Shown piece after piece: positions 1 through 7,290 of a stretch of 17,270 nt of DNA; the stretch's first letter is position 1; each line of letters begins with the position of its first letter. Under the pieces are notes generated by a model. That model searched no databases, was not told the DNA's origin, and was given only the letters and a program-made list of their open reading frames with translations. The DNA comes from an uncultured Collinsella sp. Lineage in GTDB: Bacteria > Actinomycetota > Coriobacteriia > Coriobacteriales > Coriobacteriaceae. The position numbers and the translations under genes were made by a program. The DNA is taken from contig UQMD01000031.1 in the NCBI GenBank assembly GCA_900542155.1, forward strand, positions 1 through 17,270. The letters are read 5' to 3'.

Positions 1-7
1 CCACCCC

Positions 8-61
8 CAATATGTTGTAAAACACCCCCGAGCATATGTTCGAAAACACAATATGTTGTGT
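8..61. promoter_or_regulatory. LexA/SOS-like operator flanked by two copies of an 11-bp repeat
   Basis: CGAGCATATGTTCG at 29-42 differs at one position from the Gram-positive LexA box CGAACATATGTTCG. The 11-mer CAATATGTTGT occurs exactly twice, at 8-18 and 49-59, on either side of this box, with centres about 20 bp apart. The right copy lies in a palindrome with 6-bp arms, ACACAA-TATG-TTGTGT (46-61). On the minus strand the left end reads GGGGGTGG, which could be part of a ribosome binding site for a gene starting left of the window. The cluster would then be the operator of a leftward, possibly SOS-controlled gene. Which protein binds is inference. Positions 62-229 hold no gene I can support. 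Confidence 0.5.
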
Positions 62-229
62 TTGCAGCAAAGGCGGGATGCCACCTGTAGAACCACGCCC
101 GCGAACCTCAACCTTCAAGTTGACCTTGAGGCGATTTTTACGTCCCTTTACACGCCGTTCACATCGCCCCCAAACTCCCCCACCCACGGTACACACGGCC
201 CACCGCCGCGTCGGTGTCTAGCGAAAAAT

Positions 230-291
230 GGGACGAGCCCCAGATTGCCCATGCGCGCAAAAGTGCGTCTCGGCAATCTGGGGCCCGTCCC
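230..291 (-). terminator. Long hairpin terminator behind the xerD-like gene
   Basis: Arms 230-249 and 272-291 pair over 20 bp with one mismatch, around a 22-nt loop. Read on the minus strand, the hairpin is followed by ATTTTTCGC, a short U-tract. This fits rho-independent termination of the leftward xerD transcript. On the plus strand the following sequence is only weakly T-rich. The stem is longer than most intrinsic terminators. Confidence 0.75.
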
Positions 292-317
292 CTTTAGTAT
301 TTATAAATATGCAGGTC

Positions 318-339
318 AGCGATGTGCTAGCGATGTGCT
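318..339. repeat. 11-bp tandem duplication across the xerD stop codon
   Basis: The unit AGCGATGTGCT occurs twice back to back at 318-328 and 329-339. The TAG stop of the xerD-like gene (327-329) lies at the junction. With a single unit the reading frame would meet TGA after the same residues, so the duplication does not change the predicted protein. Confidence 0.85.
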
Positions 340-1268
340 AGCGGATGCGCCGCCAGATAGACCTCGGTCAGTTGCGTTCGGTCGACATGCGTGTAGACCT
401 GCGTGGTCGAAATATCGGCATGGCCCAAAATCTCCTGCAGCACACGCAGGTCGGCACCGCCCGCGAGCATGTGGGTGGCAAAGGAGTGGCGCAAGGTATG
501 GGGATGGAGCCCCACCAGCCCCACCTGACGCCCATACCGCTCGCATATCGCATGCACGGCCTGGCGCGACAGGCGACGTCCGTTCTTATTTAAAAAGACC
601 GCCGAGGTCTCGGTTCCGCGGGCATGGGCCGCCAAGCGAGAACGTCCCTCAGTTACATAGAGCGTCAGAGCTCGCGCCGCGCTTCCCACCAGCGGGGACA
701 GGCGTTCCTTTGAGCCCTTACCGCGAACGAGTACAAAGCCATCGTCAATATGGATATCGCCCACATCGAGCCCCACCAACTCGCTCACACGCAAACCGCA
801 TCCGTAGAGCACTTCCAAGATGGCATGGTCGCGCAGTCCCATCTCGCCCTCGGGAAAATCTTGATCGAGCAGTGCCGAAACATCCTCCACCGATAGATAC
901 TCCGGCAAACGCTCAGCCTTTTTAGGCAGGCGCAACACCGCCGTCGGGTTTTGGGCCACGGCCCCATCGCGCACCAAAAAGGCATGCAGGCCCTTCACGG
1001 CAGCAAGCGCACGCTCCACCGAGGCGTCGGAATAGCCCCCATCGCGGCGATCGGCGACAAAGCCCTCCACGATCTGACGGGTCACCTCTTCAAAAGACAC
1101 AATACCCGCCCGCTCCAGATAGGCGCAGTACGTCGTCAGGTCACGACGATAGGCCGCAATCGTGTTGCGCGCCAAGCCCCGCTCGACCGCGAGGTAATCG
1201 AGATACTCCCCCGCCGCCACGGCGAGCGACGAGGGAGTAGCTTCGGTATGTTCCTTATTCGCCGGCAC
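327..1268 (-). CDS. xerD: Site-specific tyrosine recombinase, XerC/XerD type
   Basis: This 313-residue protein belongs to the tyrosine recombinases that resolve chromosome dimers at dif sites. Residues about 17-105 match the N-terminal SAM-like DNA-binding domain and 120-305 the catalytic domain. All expected active-site residues are visible: Arg160 (GCGLRVSEL), Lys184 (RGKGSKER), His257 and Arg260 (HTLRH), His283 (LGH) and the nucleophile Tyr292 (VYTHV). Their spacing closely follows E. coli XerD. The start is a GTG at 1268, three bases after the pyrG stop, so the gene is probably co-transcribed and translationally coupled with pyrG. The ribosome binding site (AAGG) is weak. No integrase arm-binding domain, phage gene or att site is nearby, which favours a housekeeping Xer protein over a mobile-element integrase. 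I cannot separate XerC from XerD by reading alone. Confidence 0.9.
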   Translation of the reverse strand: MPANKEHTEATPSSLAVAAGEYLDYLAVERGLARNTIAAYRRDLTTYCAYLERAGIVSFEEVTRQIVEGFVADRRDGGYSDASVERALAAVKGLHAFLVRDGAVAQNPTAVLRLPKKAERLPEYLSVEDVSALLDQDFPEGEMGLRDHAILEVLYGCGLRVSELVGLDVGDIHIDDGFVLVRGKGSKERLSPLVGSAARALTLYVTEGRSRLAAHARGTETSAVFLNKNGRRLSRQAVHAICERYGRQVGLVGLHPHTLRHSFATHMLAGGADLRVLQEILGHADISTTQVYTHVDRTQLTEVYLAAHPLAHR

Positions 1269-1270
1269 CC

Positions 1271-2932
1271 TTAGTCCGTAGCGAGGTTCATGGGCGTCAC
1301 CTGCAGGCGCTCGACACCCTCGTGCTGACCGATCGAGGCACGCACGAACTCTCGGAACAGCGGCTGCGGATTAGTCGGACGGCTCTTGAACTCGGGGTGA
1401 GCCTGGGTTGCCACATACCACGGATGCACGTCGCGCGGCAGCTCGACCATCTCGACCAGGCGCTCGTCGGGCGACAGACCCGAGATAACCAAACCGGCGT
1501 CCTCGAGCTGGTCGCGGAAGGCGTTGTTGAACTCAAAGCGGTGACGGTGACGCTCGTAGACGAGTTCCTCGCCATATGCCTCACGAGCAAGAGTATCGGC
1601 GGCGAGCTTGCACGGATAGGCGCCCAGGCGCATGGTGCCGCCCTTCTCGGTCACGTCCTCCTGCGAGCTCATCAGATCGATGACGCTATACGGACCGTCC
1701 GGATCAAACTCGGAGGAGCTGGCACCAGCAAGGCCAACGACATTGCGGGCGAACTCGCACACGGCCACCTGCATACCCAGGCAAATGCCCAGATACGGAA
1801 TCTTGTGCTCACGGGCAAACTCGGCCGCGAGGATCTTGCCCTCCAGGGCGCGCTTGCCAAAGCCGCCGGGGACCAGGATGCCCGAGGCGTCGCCCAGAAC
1901 CTCGGAGACATTCTGCTCGTCGAGGCTCTCGCCGTCGACCAGCTGGACGTCCACATGGCGATCGTAGAAGACGCCCGCATGGTGCAGGGCCTCGATAACC
2001 GACAGGTACGCATCGGGTAGCTGCGTGTACTTACCCACGACGGCGATCTTCACCTTGTCGGCGTGATGGTTGGCGTGATTCTGTTTGCGCAGGAACTCAT
2101 TCCACTCGCTCATGTCGCGCTCACGCGGGTCCAGGCCCAGGCGCTCGCAAATACGCAGGTCAAAGTCCTGCTCGGCAAGCAGCTGCGGCACGTCGTAGAT
2201 GCTCGCGCAGTCCTCATTGGTAAAGACGCAATCGGTGTCGACGTCGCAGAAGCTTGCGATCTTTCCGCGGATAGCGTCATCGATATGGTGGTCGGAGCGC
2301 AGCACGATGATATCGGGCTGGATGCCAAAGCTGCGGAGCTCCTTGACGGAATGCTGCGTGGGCTTGGTCTTGACCTCGTGGGCGGCGGCGATATAGGGAA
2401 CGAGCGACACGTGGATGTAGCAGACGTTCTCGGGGCCGGCCTCCTTGCGGTACTGACGAATGGCCTCGACAAACGGTTGGGACTCGATGTCGCCGATCGT
2501 GCCGCCCAGCTCGGTGATGACTACATCGGAGCCGGTCTGCTCCTCGATGCGGCGGAACTTATCCTTAATGGCATTGGTGACGTGAGGAATCACCTGCACG
2601 GTACCGCCCAAAAAGTCGCCGCGACGCTCGCGGGCGATGAGGCTTTTGTAGATGGCACCGGTCGTAAAGTTGGAATCGCGGGTCAGGTTCTCATCAATAA
2701 AGCGCTCGTAATGACCCAGGTCCAGGTCGGACTCGTAACCATCCTCGGTTACAAAGACCTCACCATGCTGGAACGGGCTCATGGTACCGGGGTCGACGTT
2801 CAGATACGGGTCGGCCTTCTGCATCGTTACTTTGTAGCCACGCGACTTGAGCAGACGGCCCAGCGAGGCCGCGGTGATACCCTTGCCCAGGGACGAAACC
2901 ACGCCACCGGTTACGAACACATGCTTGGTCAT
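1271..2932 (-). CDS. pyrG: CTP synthase (glutamine hydrolysing)
   Basis: PyrG makes CTP from UTP, ATP and glutamine in the last step of de novo pyrimidine nucleotide synthesis. The protein has 553 residues, normal for the family. The N-terminal synthetase domain opens with the signature VFVTGGVVSSLGKG (residues 5-18) and carries ELGGTIGDIES at 141-151. The C-terminal class I glutamine amidotransferase domain (about 295-535) shows the oxyanion segment PGGFGKR (355-361), catalytic Cys384 in LGICLGMQ, and His512/Glu514 in HPEF. The start ATG at 2932 gives the canonical MTKHVFVTGG N-terminus. AGG about 10 nt upstream is a weak ribosome binding site. The xerD-like gene follows almost without gap. 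A promoter candidate lies 60-90 bp upstream. No frameshift or missing residue is seen. Confidence 0.97.
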   Translation of the reverse strand: MTKHVFVTGGVVSSLGKGITAASLGRLLKSRGYKVTMQKADPYLNVDPGTMSPFQHGEVFVTEDGYESDLDLGHYERFIDENLTRDSNFTTGAIYKSLIARERRGDFLGGTVQVIPHVTNAIKDKFRRIEEQTGSDVVITELGGTIGDIESQPFVEAIRQYRKEAGPENVCYIHVSLVPYIAAAHEVKTKPTQHSVKELRSFGIQPDIIVLRSDHHIDDAIRGKIASFCDVDTDCVFTNEDCASIYDVPQLLAEQDFDLRICERLGLDPRERDMSEWNEFLRKQNHANHHADKVKIAVVGKYTQLPDAYLSVIEALHHAGVFYDRHVDVQLVDGESLDEQNVSEVLGDASGILVPGGFGKRALEGKILAAEFAREHKIPYLGICLGMQVAVCEFARNVVGLAGASSSEFDPDGPYSVIDLMSSQEDVTEKGGTMRLGAYPCKLAADTLAREAYGEELVYERHRHRFEFNNAFRDQLEDAGLVISGLSPDERLVEMVELPRDVHPWYVATQAHPEFKSRPTNPQPLFREFVRASIGQHEGVERLQVTPMNLATD

Positions 2933-2990
2933 ATTGAGTTACCTGCGCTTCCCGTAGAAGTTGTTTATCCACATCTTACGGGTCTTCATT

Positions 2991-3019
2991 GTAATACTCG
3001 CGCCGCGGACCGTCCGCAA
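2991..3019 (-). promoter_or_regulatory. Candidate promoter of pyrG
   Basis: On the minus strand, TTGCGG (3019-3014) and TATTAC (2996-2991) are separated by 17 bp and lie about 60 bp upstream of the pyrG start. TACAAT overlapping the second element is an alternative -10. The assignment is by similarity to sigma-70 consensus only. The leader between promoter and pyrG contains a short in-frame ORF, described among the findings. Confidence 0.4.
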
Positions 3020-3060
3020 TTTTTCTCGCGTGCGATTGCATTTCTCGATCTTGAAACAAA

Positions 3061-3086
3061 ACGCCGCCCGGTTTCCCAGGCGGCGT
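3061..3086 (-). terminator. Hairpin terminator behind the winged-helix gene
   Basis: ACGCCGCC (3061-3068) and GGCGGCGT (3079-3086) form a perfect 8-bp stem with a 10-nt loop. On the minus strand the stem is followed by TTTGTTT, as expected for rho-independent termination. It lies 25 nt after the stop of the regulator gene and separates it from the pyrG promoter. Confidence 0.8.
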
Positions 3087-3110
3087 CGCTATGGCAAGGG
3101 TTACATGCTG

Positions 3111-3449
3111 CTATCGATCAGCAACCTCGTCCTCAAGCATTTCTTGAACGAGCATGCCGGTACGGACGCCCTCAAGATACCACTCACCACGTTCGGTGAG
3201 GCAAATGCCATTTGCAAGCTGACCGCCGTCGTCGCTATAACGCGAGACGACATCAATCATACCTTCGGAATCCAAGCGATCGATTGCGGCGCGGGCACGA
3301 TACGGCGAAACCCCCACGCGCTCGGCAAGCGTTTTGCGCGAGAAACCATACGGCCCGCCATTGTCTTCGGTTTGCTGGTCGATCTCCATCAACACCAGCA
3401 CCTCGACACGCTTCATATCGTTGACACTCGCACGACCCTTGCCCGCCAT
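3111..3449 (-). CDS. Small winged-helix DNA-binding protein
   Basis: This 112-residue protein is probably a transcriptional regulator. A helix-turn-helix is visible around residues 38-62, where SRKTLAERVGVSPYRARAAI matches the helix-turn-recognition helix pattern. The wing with a Gly-Gly turn and the segment CLTERGEWYLEGV follow, similar to MarR/PadR-like and other winged-helix folds. There is no sensor domain, metal site or membrane segment. The start at 3449 is chosen because GAGGAGG lies 5 nt upstream; the frame is open for 18 more codons upstream, but that extension lacks such a site. The gene has its own terminator, so it is probably monocistronic. Its target is unknown. Neighbouring pyrG and the DUF1846 gene are candidates only by position. 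Confidence 0.75.
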   Translation of the reverse strand: MAGKGRASVNDMKRVEVLVLMEIDQQTEDNGGPYGFSRKTLAERVGVSPYRARAAIDRLDSEGMIDVVSRYSDDGGQLANGICLTERGEWYLEGVRTGMLVQEMLEDEVADR

Positions 3450-3566
3450 AGCAGCCTCCTCAAACCGAGCACGAGCATCTAACGCGCCGTGCGCGACCGA
3501 CACACCTCACGATGGCAGGTAATATCCATCATGCGGCATCCCGCTAAGGATGAAACAGTTACGGTT

Positions 3567-3572
3567 ATTGTA
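3567..3572 (-). promoter_or_regulatory. Candidate -10 element of the winged-helix gene
   Basis: TACAAT on the minus strand, within GGTATACAATAACC, lies about 118 bp upstream of the regulator start. No convincing -35 hexamer is found at 16-18 bp. A small inverted repeat, CTATTT (3606-3611) and AAATAG (3619-3624), lies about 35 bp further upstream and could be an operator. The remaining sequence between this gene and the DUF1846 terminator shows nothing else I can name. Confidence 0.35.
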
Positions 3573-3643
3573 TACCGCTCAAATTGTTTCTAGGCAGGTA
3601 AACAGCTATTTTTCGCCGAAATAGACGCTTTATTGATCAAAAA

Positions 3644-3671
3644 GCCGTACCGGGCGCTAACCCGATACGGC
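3644..3671 (-). terminator. Hairpin terminator behind the DUF1846 gene
   Basis: Arms GCCGTACCGGG (3644-3654) and CCCGATACGGC (3661-3671) pair over 11 bp with one mismatch and a 6-nt loop. On the minus strand the stem is followed directly by TTTTTG. It lies 35 nt beyond the DUF1846 stop. Confidence 0.85.
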
Positions 3672-3705
3672 CAAAATGCAATGCAATTACCGCGGTGCTT
3701 CAAAC

Positions 3706-5187
3706 TTAGCGATGGAAGAAACCGCGGCGCTCAAACTTGGGCTCGCAGCACACGTTGATGCCCAGCTTGCGCAGCACCGTCTCATCAGTCGGCGAGATGA
3801 TAACGCTAAAGAAGGCGTCGCAGCCACGGAGCTGCTCCAGGCCCGAAAGGACACGGGCGGCAGTCTCGCTCGTAGCCGAGGTGATCGACAGCGCCATAAG
3901 CGTCTCGTCGGTATGGAGGCGAGGGTTTTTGCTACCCAGGAAATGCGTCTTGAGCTTGCTGATGGGCTCGATCGCCTCGTCGCTGATGACTTCGAGCTCT
4001 AGGTCCACGCCCGAGACATGCTTGAGGGCGTTCATGATCAGCGAGCTCGCGGCACCCAGGCGCGTTGAGGTCTTACCGGTCACAACAGAACCGTCCGGCA
4101 TGACCATGGCGCCCACGGGACCGCCCGTCAGTTGCTCTCTGGTGAGGGCAGCCGAGCGCGCCGGCGAATAGTTCTTATCGATGCCGGCCTTTTTCATGAT
4201 GAGTTTGAGACGATCGACCTGTTCGTCGCCCACGCCGGTACGGCGCACGCTTTCAACCGCGGCAAAATAGCGGCGCACGATCTCCATCTTGGAGGCATCA
4301 CGGCAGGCATCGTCGTCGGTAATGGCAAAGCCAACCATGTTGACGCCCATGTCCGTAGGGCTCTGATAGGGGCTCTCGCCCAGAATCTTTTCCATAAGGG
4401 CGCGAACAACCGGGAATGCCTCAACATCACGGTTGTAATTGACCGTGGTCTTGTTGTAAGCCTCAAGATGGAACGAATCGATGATGTTGGCATCGTCAAG
4501 GTCTGCCGTGGCGGCCTCGTAGGCGATATTGACCGGATGCGTCAGAGGAAGATTCCAGACCGGGAAGGTCTCGAACTTGGCATAGCCAGCGGCGGTACCG
4601 TGCTTATGCTCGTGATACAGCTGCGACAGGCAGGTGGCAAGCTTGCCCGAGCCAGGGCCGGGTGCCGTCACGACAACGAGCGGACGCGTGGTCTCGACAA
4701 ACTCGTTCTTGCCGTAGCCTTCGTCAGAAACAATCAGATCGACATCGTGCGGATAGCCCTCGATGGGATAATGCAGCTTGGCGGGAATACCGAGCGCGTT
4801 CAGACGATTGCGGAAGACATCGGCAGCGGGCTGGCCGGCATACTGCGTGATGACCACGGCGGCAACGGCAAATCCATTCCCTCGGAACAGATCGACCAGG
4901 CGCAGGACGTCTTCATCATAGGTAATACCCAAGTCGCCACGGGCCTTGTTCTTCTCGATATGGTTCGCATTGATTGCAATGATGACCTCGACGTCATCGG
5001 CGATGCTCTTGAGCATGCGAAACTTGCTGTCCGGCTCAAAGCCCGGCAGCACGCGGCTGGCATGATAGTCATCGAACAGCTTGCCGCCAAACTCCAAATA
5101 CAGCTTGCCGCCAAACTGCGAGATGCGCTCCTTAATATGAGCAGCCTGCAGCTCGATATACTTCGCATTGTCGAAACCCTGGCGCAT
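3706..5187 (-). CDS. DUF1846 family protein
   Basis: I recognise this 493-residue protein as a member of the DUF1846 family, whose members are about 490-510 residues long and have no firmly established function. A glycine-rich, P-loop-like stretch APGPGSGK lies at residues 175-182 and is typical of the family; it suggests nucleotide or phosphate binding, which I infer only. Other family-like segments include GFDNAKYIELQ at the N-terminus and SPTDMGVNMVGFAI in the middle. There is no signal peptide or membrane segment, so it should be cytoplasmic. The start at 5187 is supported by GGGAG about 8 nt upstream and a TATAAT about 40 nt upstream. A terminator follows the stop, so the gene stands alone. 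Nothing in the context ties it to the arginine genes. Confidence 0.85.
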   Translation of the reverse strand: MRQGFDNAKYIELQAAHIKERISQFGGKLYLEFGGKLFDDYHASRVLPGFEPDSKFRMLKSIADDVEVIIAINANHIEKNKARGDLGITYDEDVLRLVDLFRGNGFAVAAVVITQYAGQPAADVFRNRLNALGIPAKLHYPIEGYPHDVDLIVSDEGYGKNEFVETTRPLVVVTAPGPGSGKLATCLSQLYHEHKHGTAAGYAKFETFPVWNLPLTHPVNIAYEAATADLDDANIIDSFHLEAYNKTTVNYNRDVEAFPVVRALMEKILGESPYQSPTDMGVNMVGFAITDDDACRDASKMEIVRRYFAAVESVRRTGVGDEQVDRLKLIMKKAGIDKNYSPARSAALTREQLTGGPVGAMVMPDGSVVTGKTSTRLGAASSLIMNALKHVSGVDLELEVISDEAIEPISKLKTHFLGSKNPRLHTDETLMALSITSATSETAARVLSGLEQLRGCDAFFSVIISPTDETVLRKLGINVCCEPKFERRGFFHR

Positions 5188-5227
5188 GTATGGCTCCCGT
5201 CCCGTTTCCCAATTAAGTTCCTACGCG

Positions 5228-5233
5228 ATTATA
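5228..5233 (-). promoter_or_regulatory. -10 element of the DUF1846 gene
   Basis: A perfect TATAAT on the minus strand, within TTAGCTATAATCGCG, lies 40 bp upstream of the start codon. The best -35 at 17 bp spacing, CCTTTG, is poor, so recognition may rely on an activator or on the strong -10. Confidence 0.55.
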
Positions 5234-5413
5234 GCTAAGCCTGCCCTTCCCAAAGGCCAGGCCAACAACGGGCACCAACCAAACACGCCACCACGCAACC
5301 GTAAGGAACCCGGGTAGTCTATTTGGGACGGCACCACCTTGCACCAATAATAGAAACGTCGCAGGAAGATGCAACGTCAGCGAGCGCCGCCTAGAACGAA
5401 CAAGTTGGCATGA

Positions 5414-5454
5414 AAAAGGCAAGGCATAGACCTTTTGGTCATGCCTTGCCTTTT
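5414..5454. terminator. Strong bidirectional hairpin terminator
   Basis: AAAAGGCAAGGCAT (5414-5427) and ATGCCTTGCCTTTT (5441-5454) form a perfect 14-bp stem. After one bulged base, GACC and GGTC add four more pairs around a TTTT loop. A/T runs lie at both ends, so it can terminate in either direction. It is the likely end of the leftward transporter transcript, about 210 nt beyond the stop codon, and insulates the DUF1846 promoter. Confidence 0.85.
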
Positions 5455-5664
5455 GAATGACAAATTGTCGTTCTGGACGGCGCGCAGCGTCGACTGGTTG
5501 CGCGGTTCGTAGAGCCGCGCAACATAAGTGCGCCTCCCCCCGCGCACGGAACGGGAGGAGGCTAAAGGTAGGAGTCTACCGGTGGGGCTACCCCACCGGA
5601 CAGACGATGACCAGGTGATCCTTTACAGGATCGTCATGGTTTCCGTGGGGTACCCAAGGGGTAC
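5455..5664 (-). other. Structured 3' untranslated region behind the transporter gene
   Basis: No gene is seen here, but the stretch between the transporter stop and the terminator is packed with inverted repeats. They include GTTGCGCGG/CCGCGCAAC (about 5498-5524), an 11-bp GCCTCC-type stem with one G-U pair (about 5533-5563), CCGGTGGGG-CTA-CCCCACCGG (about 5579-5599), GATCCT-TTAC-AGGATC flanked by ATGAC/GTCAT (about 5608-5638) and GTACCC/GGGTAC just before the stop codon. So many stable stems in 210 nt suggest a functional RNA structure or a 3'-derived small RNA. I do not recognise a known family. Confidence 0.5.
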
Positions 5665-7143
5665 TTAGAGCATCACGCAAGCGATGGTCAGGATGACGGC
5701 GCAGACGACGGAGAGAGCGACGATGAGCTTAAGAGCAAACTTGAGCCAGGTCGTCCACTCGATCTTGGCCAGGGCAAGACCGCCCATGATGGCGCCGGAG
5801 GTCGGGGTGAACAGGTTCACGACGCCGATGGCAGCGGAGAAGATCATGACCATGACCTCGGGCGAGAAGCCGAGCTTAACAGCCAGCGGTCCCATGATGG
5901 GCATGGAGACAGTAGCCATACCGGAGGTCGAGGGGATCAGGAAGGACAGGCCAAAGTAGACCAGGAAGCTCATGGGAGCGAAGATCACGCCGGACAGGCC
6001 AGCCAGAGCATTGGCGGCAGCGTCGAGGACGTAGACGTCGAGGCCGGTGCTAGCCATGAGGACGGAGATACCACGGGCGAGAGCGATGACGAGGACAACG
6101 GACATCATGTCGGCAGCGCCGGTGATGAAGGTGTTGACGATCTGCTTCTCGGACAGGCCACCGATGATACCGATCAGGATAGCCATGAGGAAGAACCAGG
6201 TGGAAGCCTCGTCGAAGTACCACTGGCCAATGGGCAGGCCGGTGATCAGGGCAGACCAGCCCTGAACGATGGCGTTACCGTCGGCGTCATAGACAGCGCC
6301 AGCATCGAAGAAGTTGGCGACGCCCTCGTTGAGGTCGGCCAGCGGGATGAAGCCGACGATCATGACGACGAAGGTGAAGGCAAAGGCGATCAGAACACCC
6401 TTCTGACGACCGGTGAGCTTGACTTCCTTGTTAACCTCGGAAGCAGCCTTGCCGTGAGCCTCTTCGGCGTCCTTGAGCTCCTGCATCGAAAGGATGGTGG
6501 AGCCCTTGTCGGCCTTGACCTTCTTGGCATAGCTCATAACGAAGACGATGGACATGGCGGTGGTAACGATCCACAGGACGGCACCGAGGCCGATGATGAT
6601 GGACTGGTTGACCTCAATGCCAACGCCGGTCAGAGCGTCGACGGCAGCGCCGACGGCGAACGGGTTAACCGTGGAGCCGAGGCAGCCGCAGCCAGCGCCG
6701 AGCAGGACGGTAGCGGCGCCGACCATGGGGTCGAAGCCAGCAGCCATCATGGTGGCGGCGAGCAGGGCGTAGAAGGGAACGGTCTCCTCGCACATACCAT
6801 AGGTGGTACCACCGAGGGAGAAGATGAGCATCAGCACGGGAATGAGCATGATCTCATTGCCCTTAAGCTTCTGCACCAGAACGGCAATGCCGTTGTCCAG
6901 GGCGCCGGTCTCGGTCATCATGCCGAGGAAGCCGCCGAGGATCATAACGAAAAGGCAGACGGGCAGAGCGTCAGCGAAGCCCTTGACCGGGGCGGTGCAG
7001 AAATCGCTCAGGCGGGCAGCGGTAACCGCGCCGCCGGACGTACCGGAAACGATAACGGTAACAACCGCGACAATTGCCAGCAGAGCAAGAAGAATGGTGA
7101 ACGATGAAGGCATACCGCGCTTTTTCTTAGCGGTCTCAGTCAT
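5665..7143 (-). CDS. YfcC-family membrane transporter, probable arginine/ornithine antiporter
   Basis: This 492-residue integral membrane protein belongs to the YfcC/DcuC-like family (C4-dicarboxylate anaerobic carrier fold). Members next to arginine deiminase genes act as ArcD-type arginine/ornithine exchangers. About a dozen hydrophobic segments are visible, the first at residues 14-34. Family-typical segments GGTTYGMCEE (111-120), GCGCLGSTVNPF (151-162) and a late SGAIMGGLALAKIEW are present. A charged cytoplasmic loop lies around residues 215-255. The start at 7143 (MTETAKKKRG) is chosen because GGGGGG lies 9 nt upstream; two ATGs further upstream overlap or precede that site. A terminator separates it from arcB, so expression may come from read-through or its own weak promoter. 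Substrate is inferred from context; a peptide or dicarboxylate role is possible. Confidence 0.85.
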   Translation of the reverse strand: MTETAKKKRGMPSSFTILLALLAIVAVVTVIVSGTSGGAVTAARLSDFCTAPVKGFADALPVCLFVMILGGFLGMMTETGALDNGIAVLVQKLKGNEIMLIPVLMLIFSLGGTTYGMCEETVPFYALLAATMMAAGFDPMVGAATVLLGAGCGCLGSTVNPFAVGAAVDALTGVGIEVNQSIIIGLGAVLWIVTTAMSIVFVMSYAKKVKADKGSTILSMQELKDAEEAHGKAASEVNKEVKLTGRQKGVLIAFAFTFVVMIVGFIPLADLNEGVANFFDAGAVYDADGNAIVQGWSALITGLPIGQWYFDEASTWFFLMAILIGIIGGLSEKQIVNTFITGAADMMSVVLVIALARGISVLMASTGLDVYVLDAAANALAGLSGVIFAPMSFLVYFGLSFLIPSTSGMATVSMPIMGPLAVKLGFSPEVMVMIFSAAIGVVNLFTPTSGAIMGGLALAKIEWTTWLKFALKLIVALSVVCAVILTIACVML

Positions 7144-7243
7144 AGTTCTCATCCCCCCTTCATAAATCATTTACTGATCTCGCCCAAAGCGGCTCTTCCG
7201 TGCCGTGCATGTCGCTCGGTGCGAGATTTTTACCAGACAAAAG

Positions 7244-7275
7244 CGCTCGGGGTGCGCAGCAATGCACCCCGAGCG
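7244..7275 (-). terminator. Hairpin terminator behind arcB
   Basis: CGCTCGGGGTGC (7244-7255) and GCACCCCGAGCG (7264-7275) form a perfect 12-bp stem with an 8-nt loop, 15 nt after the arcB stop. On the minus strand it is followed by CTTTTGTC. Termination may be partial because the transporter gene lies about 100 bp beyond it in the same direction without an obvious promoter. Confidence 0.8.
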
Positions 7276-7290
7276 AGATGCTAGATGCTC

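Noticed and set aside
53..925. 290-codon plus-strand frame, and the 61-codon frame 36-221, at the left edge
   Set aside because: Pro/Arg-rich translation without domain; the first crosses the terminator and opposes conserved xerD sequence.
327..1268. Integrase of an integrative element
   Set aside because: The gene overlaps the pyrG operon closely, and no excisionase, phage genes or attachment repeats are nearby; a housekeeping Xer role is more likely.
2063..3199. 378-codon plus-strand frame over pyrG
   Set aside because: Antisense of conserved CTP synthase; it also runs through the pyrG promoter and a terminator.
5455..5664. CRISPR array or tRNA in the hairpin-rich region
   Set aside because: The repeats are inverted and of different sequence, not regularly spaced direct repeats, and no cloverleaf with a T-loop signature is visible.
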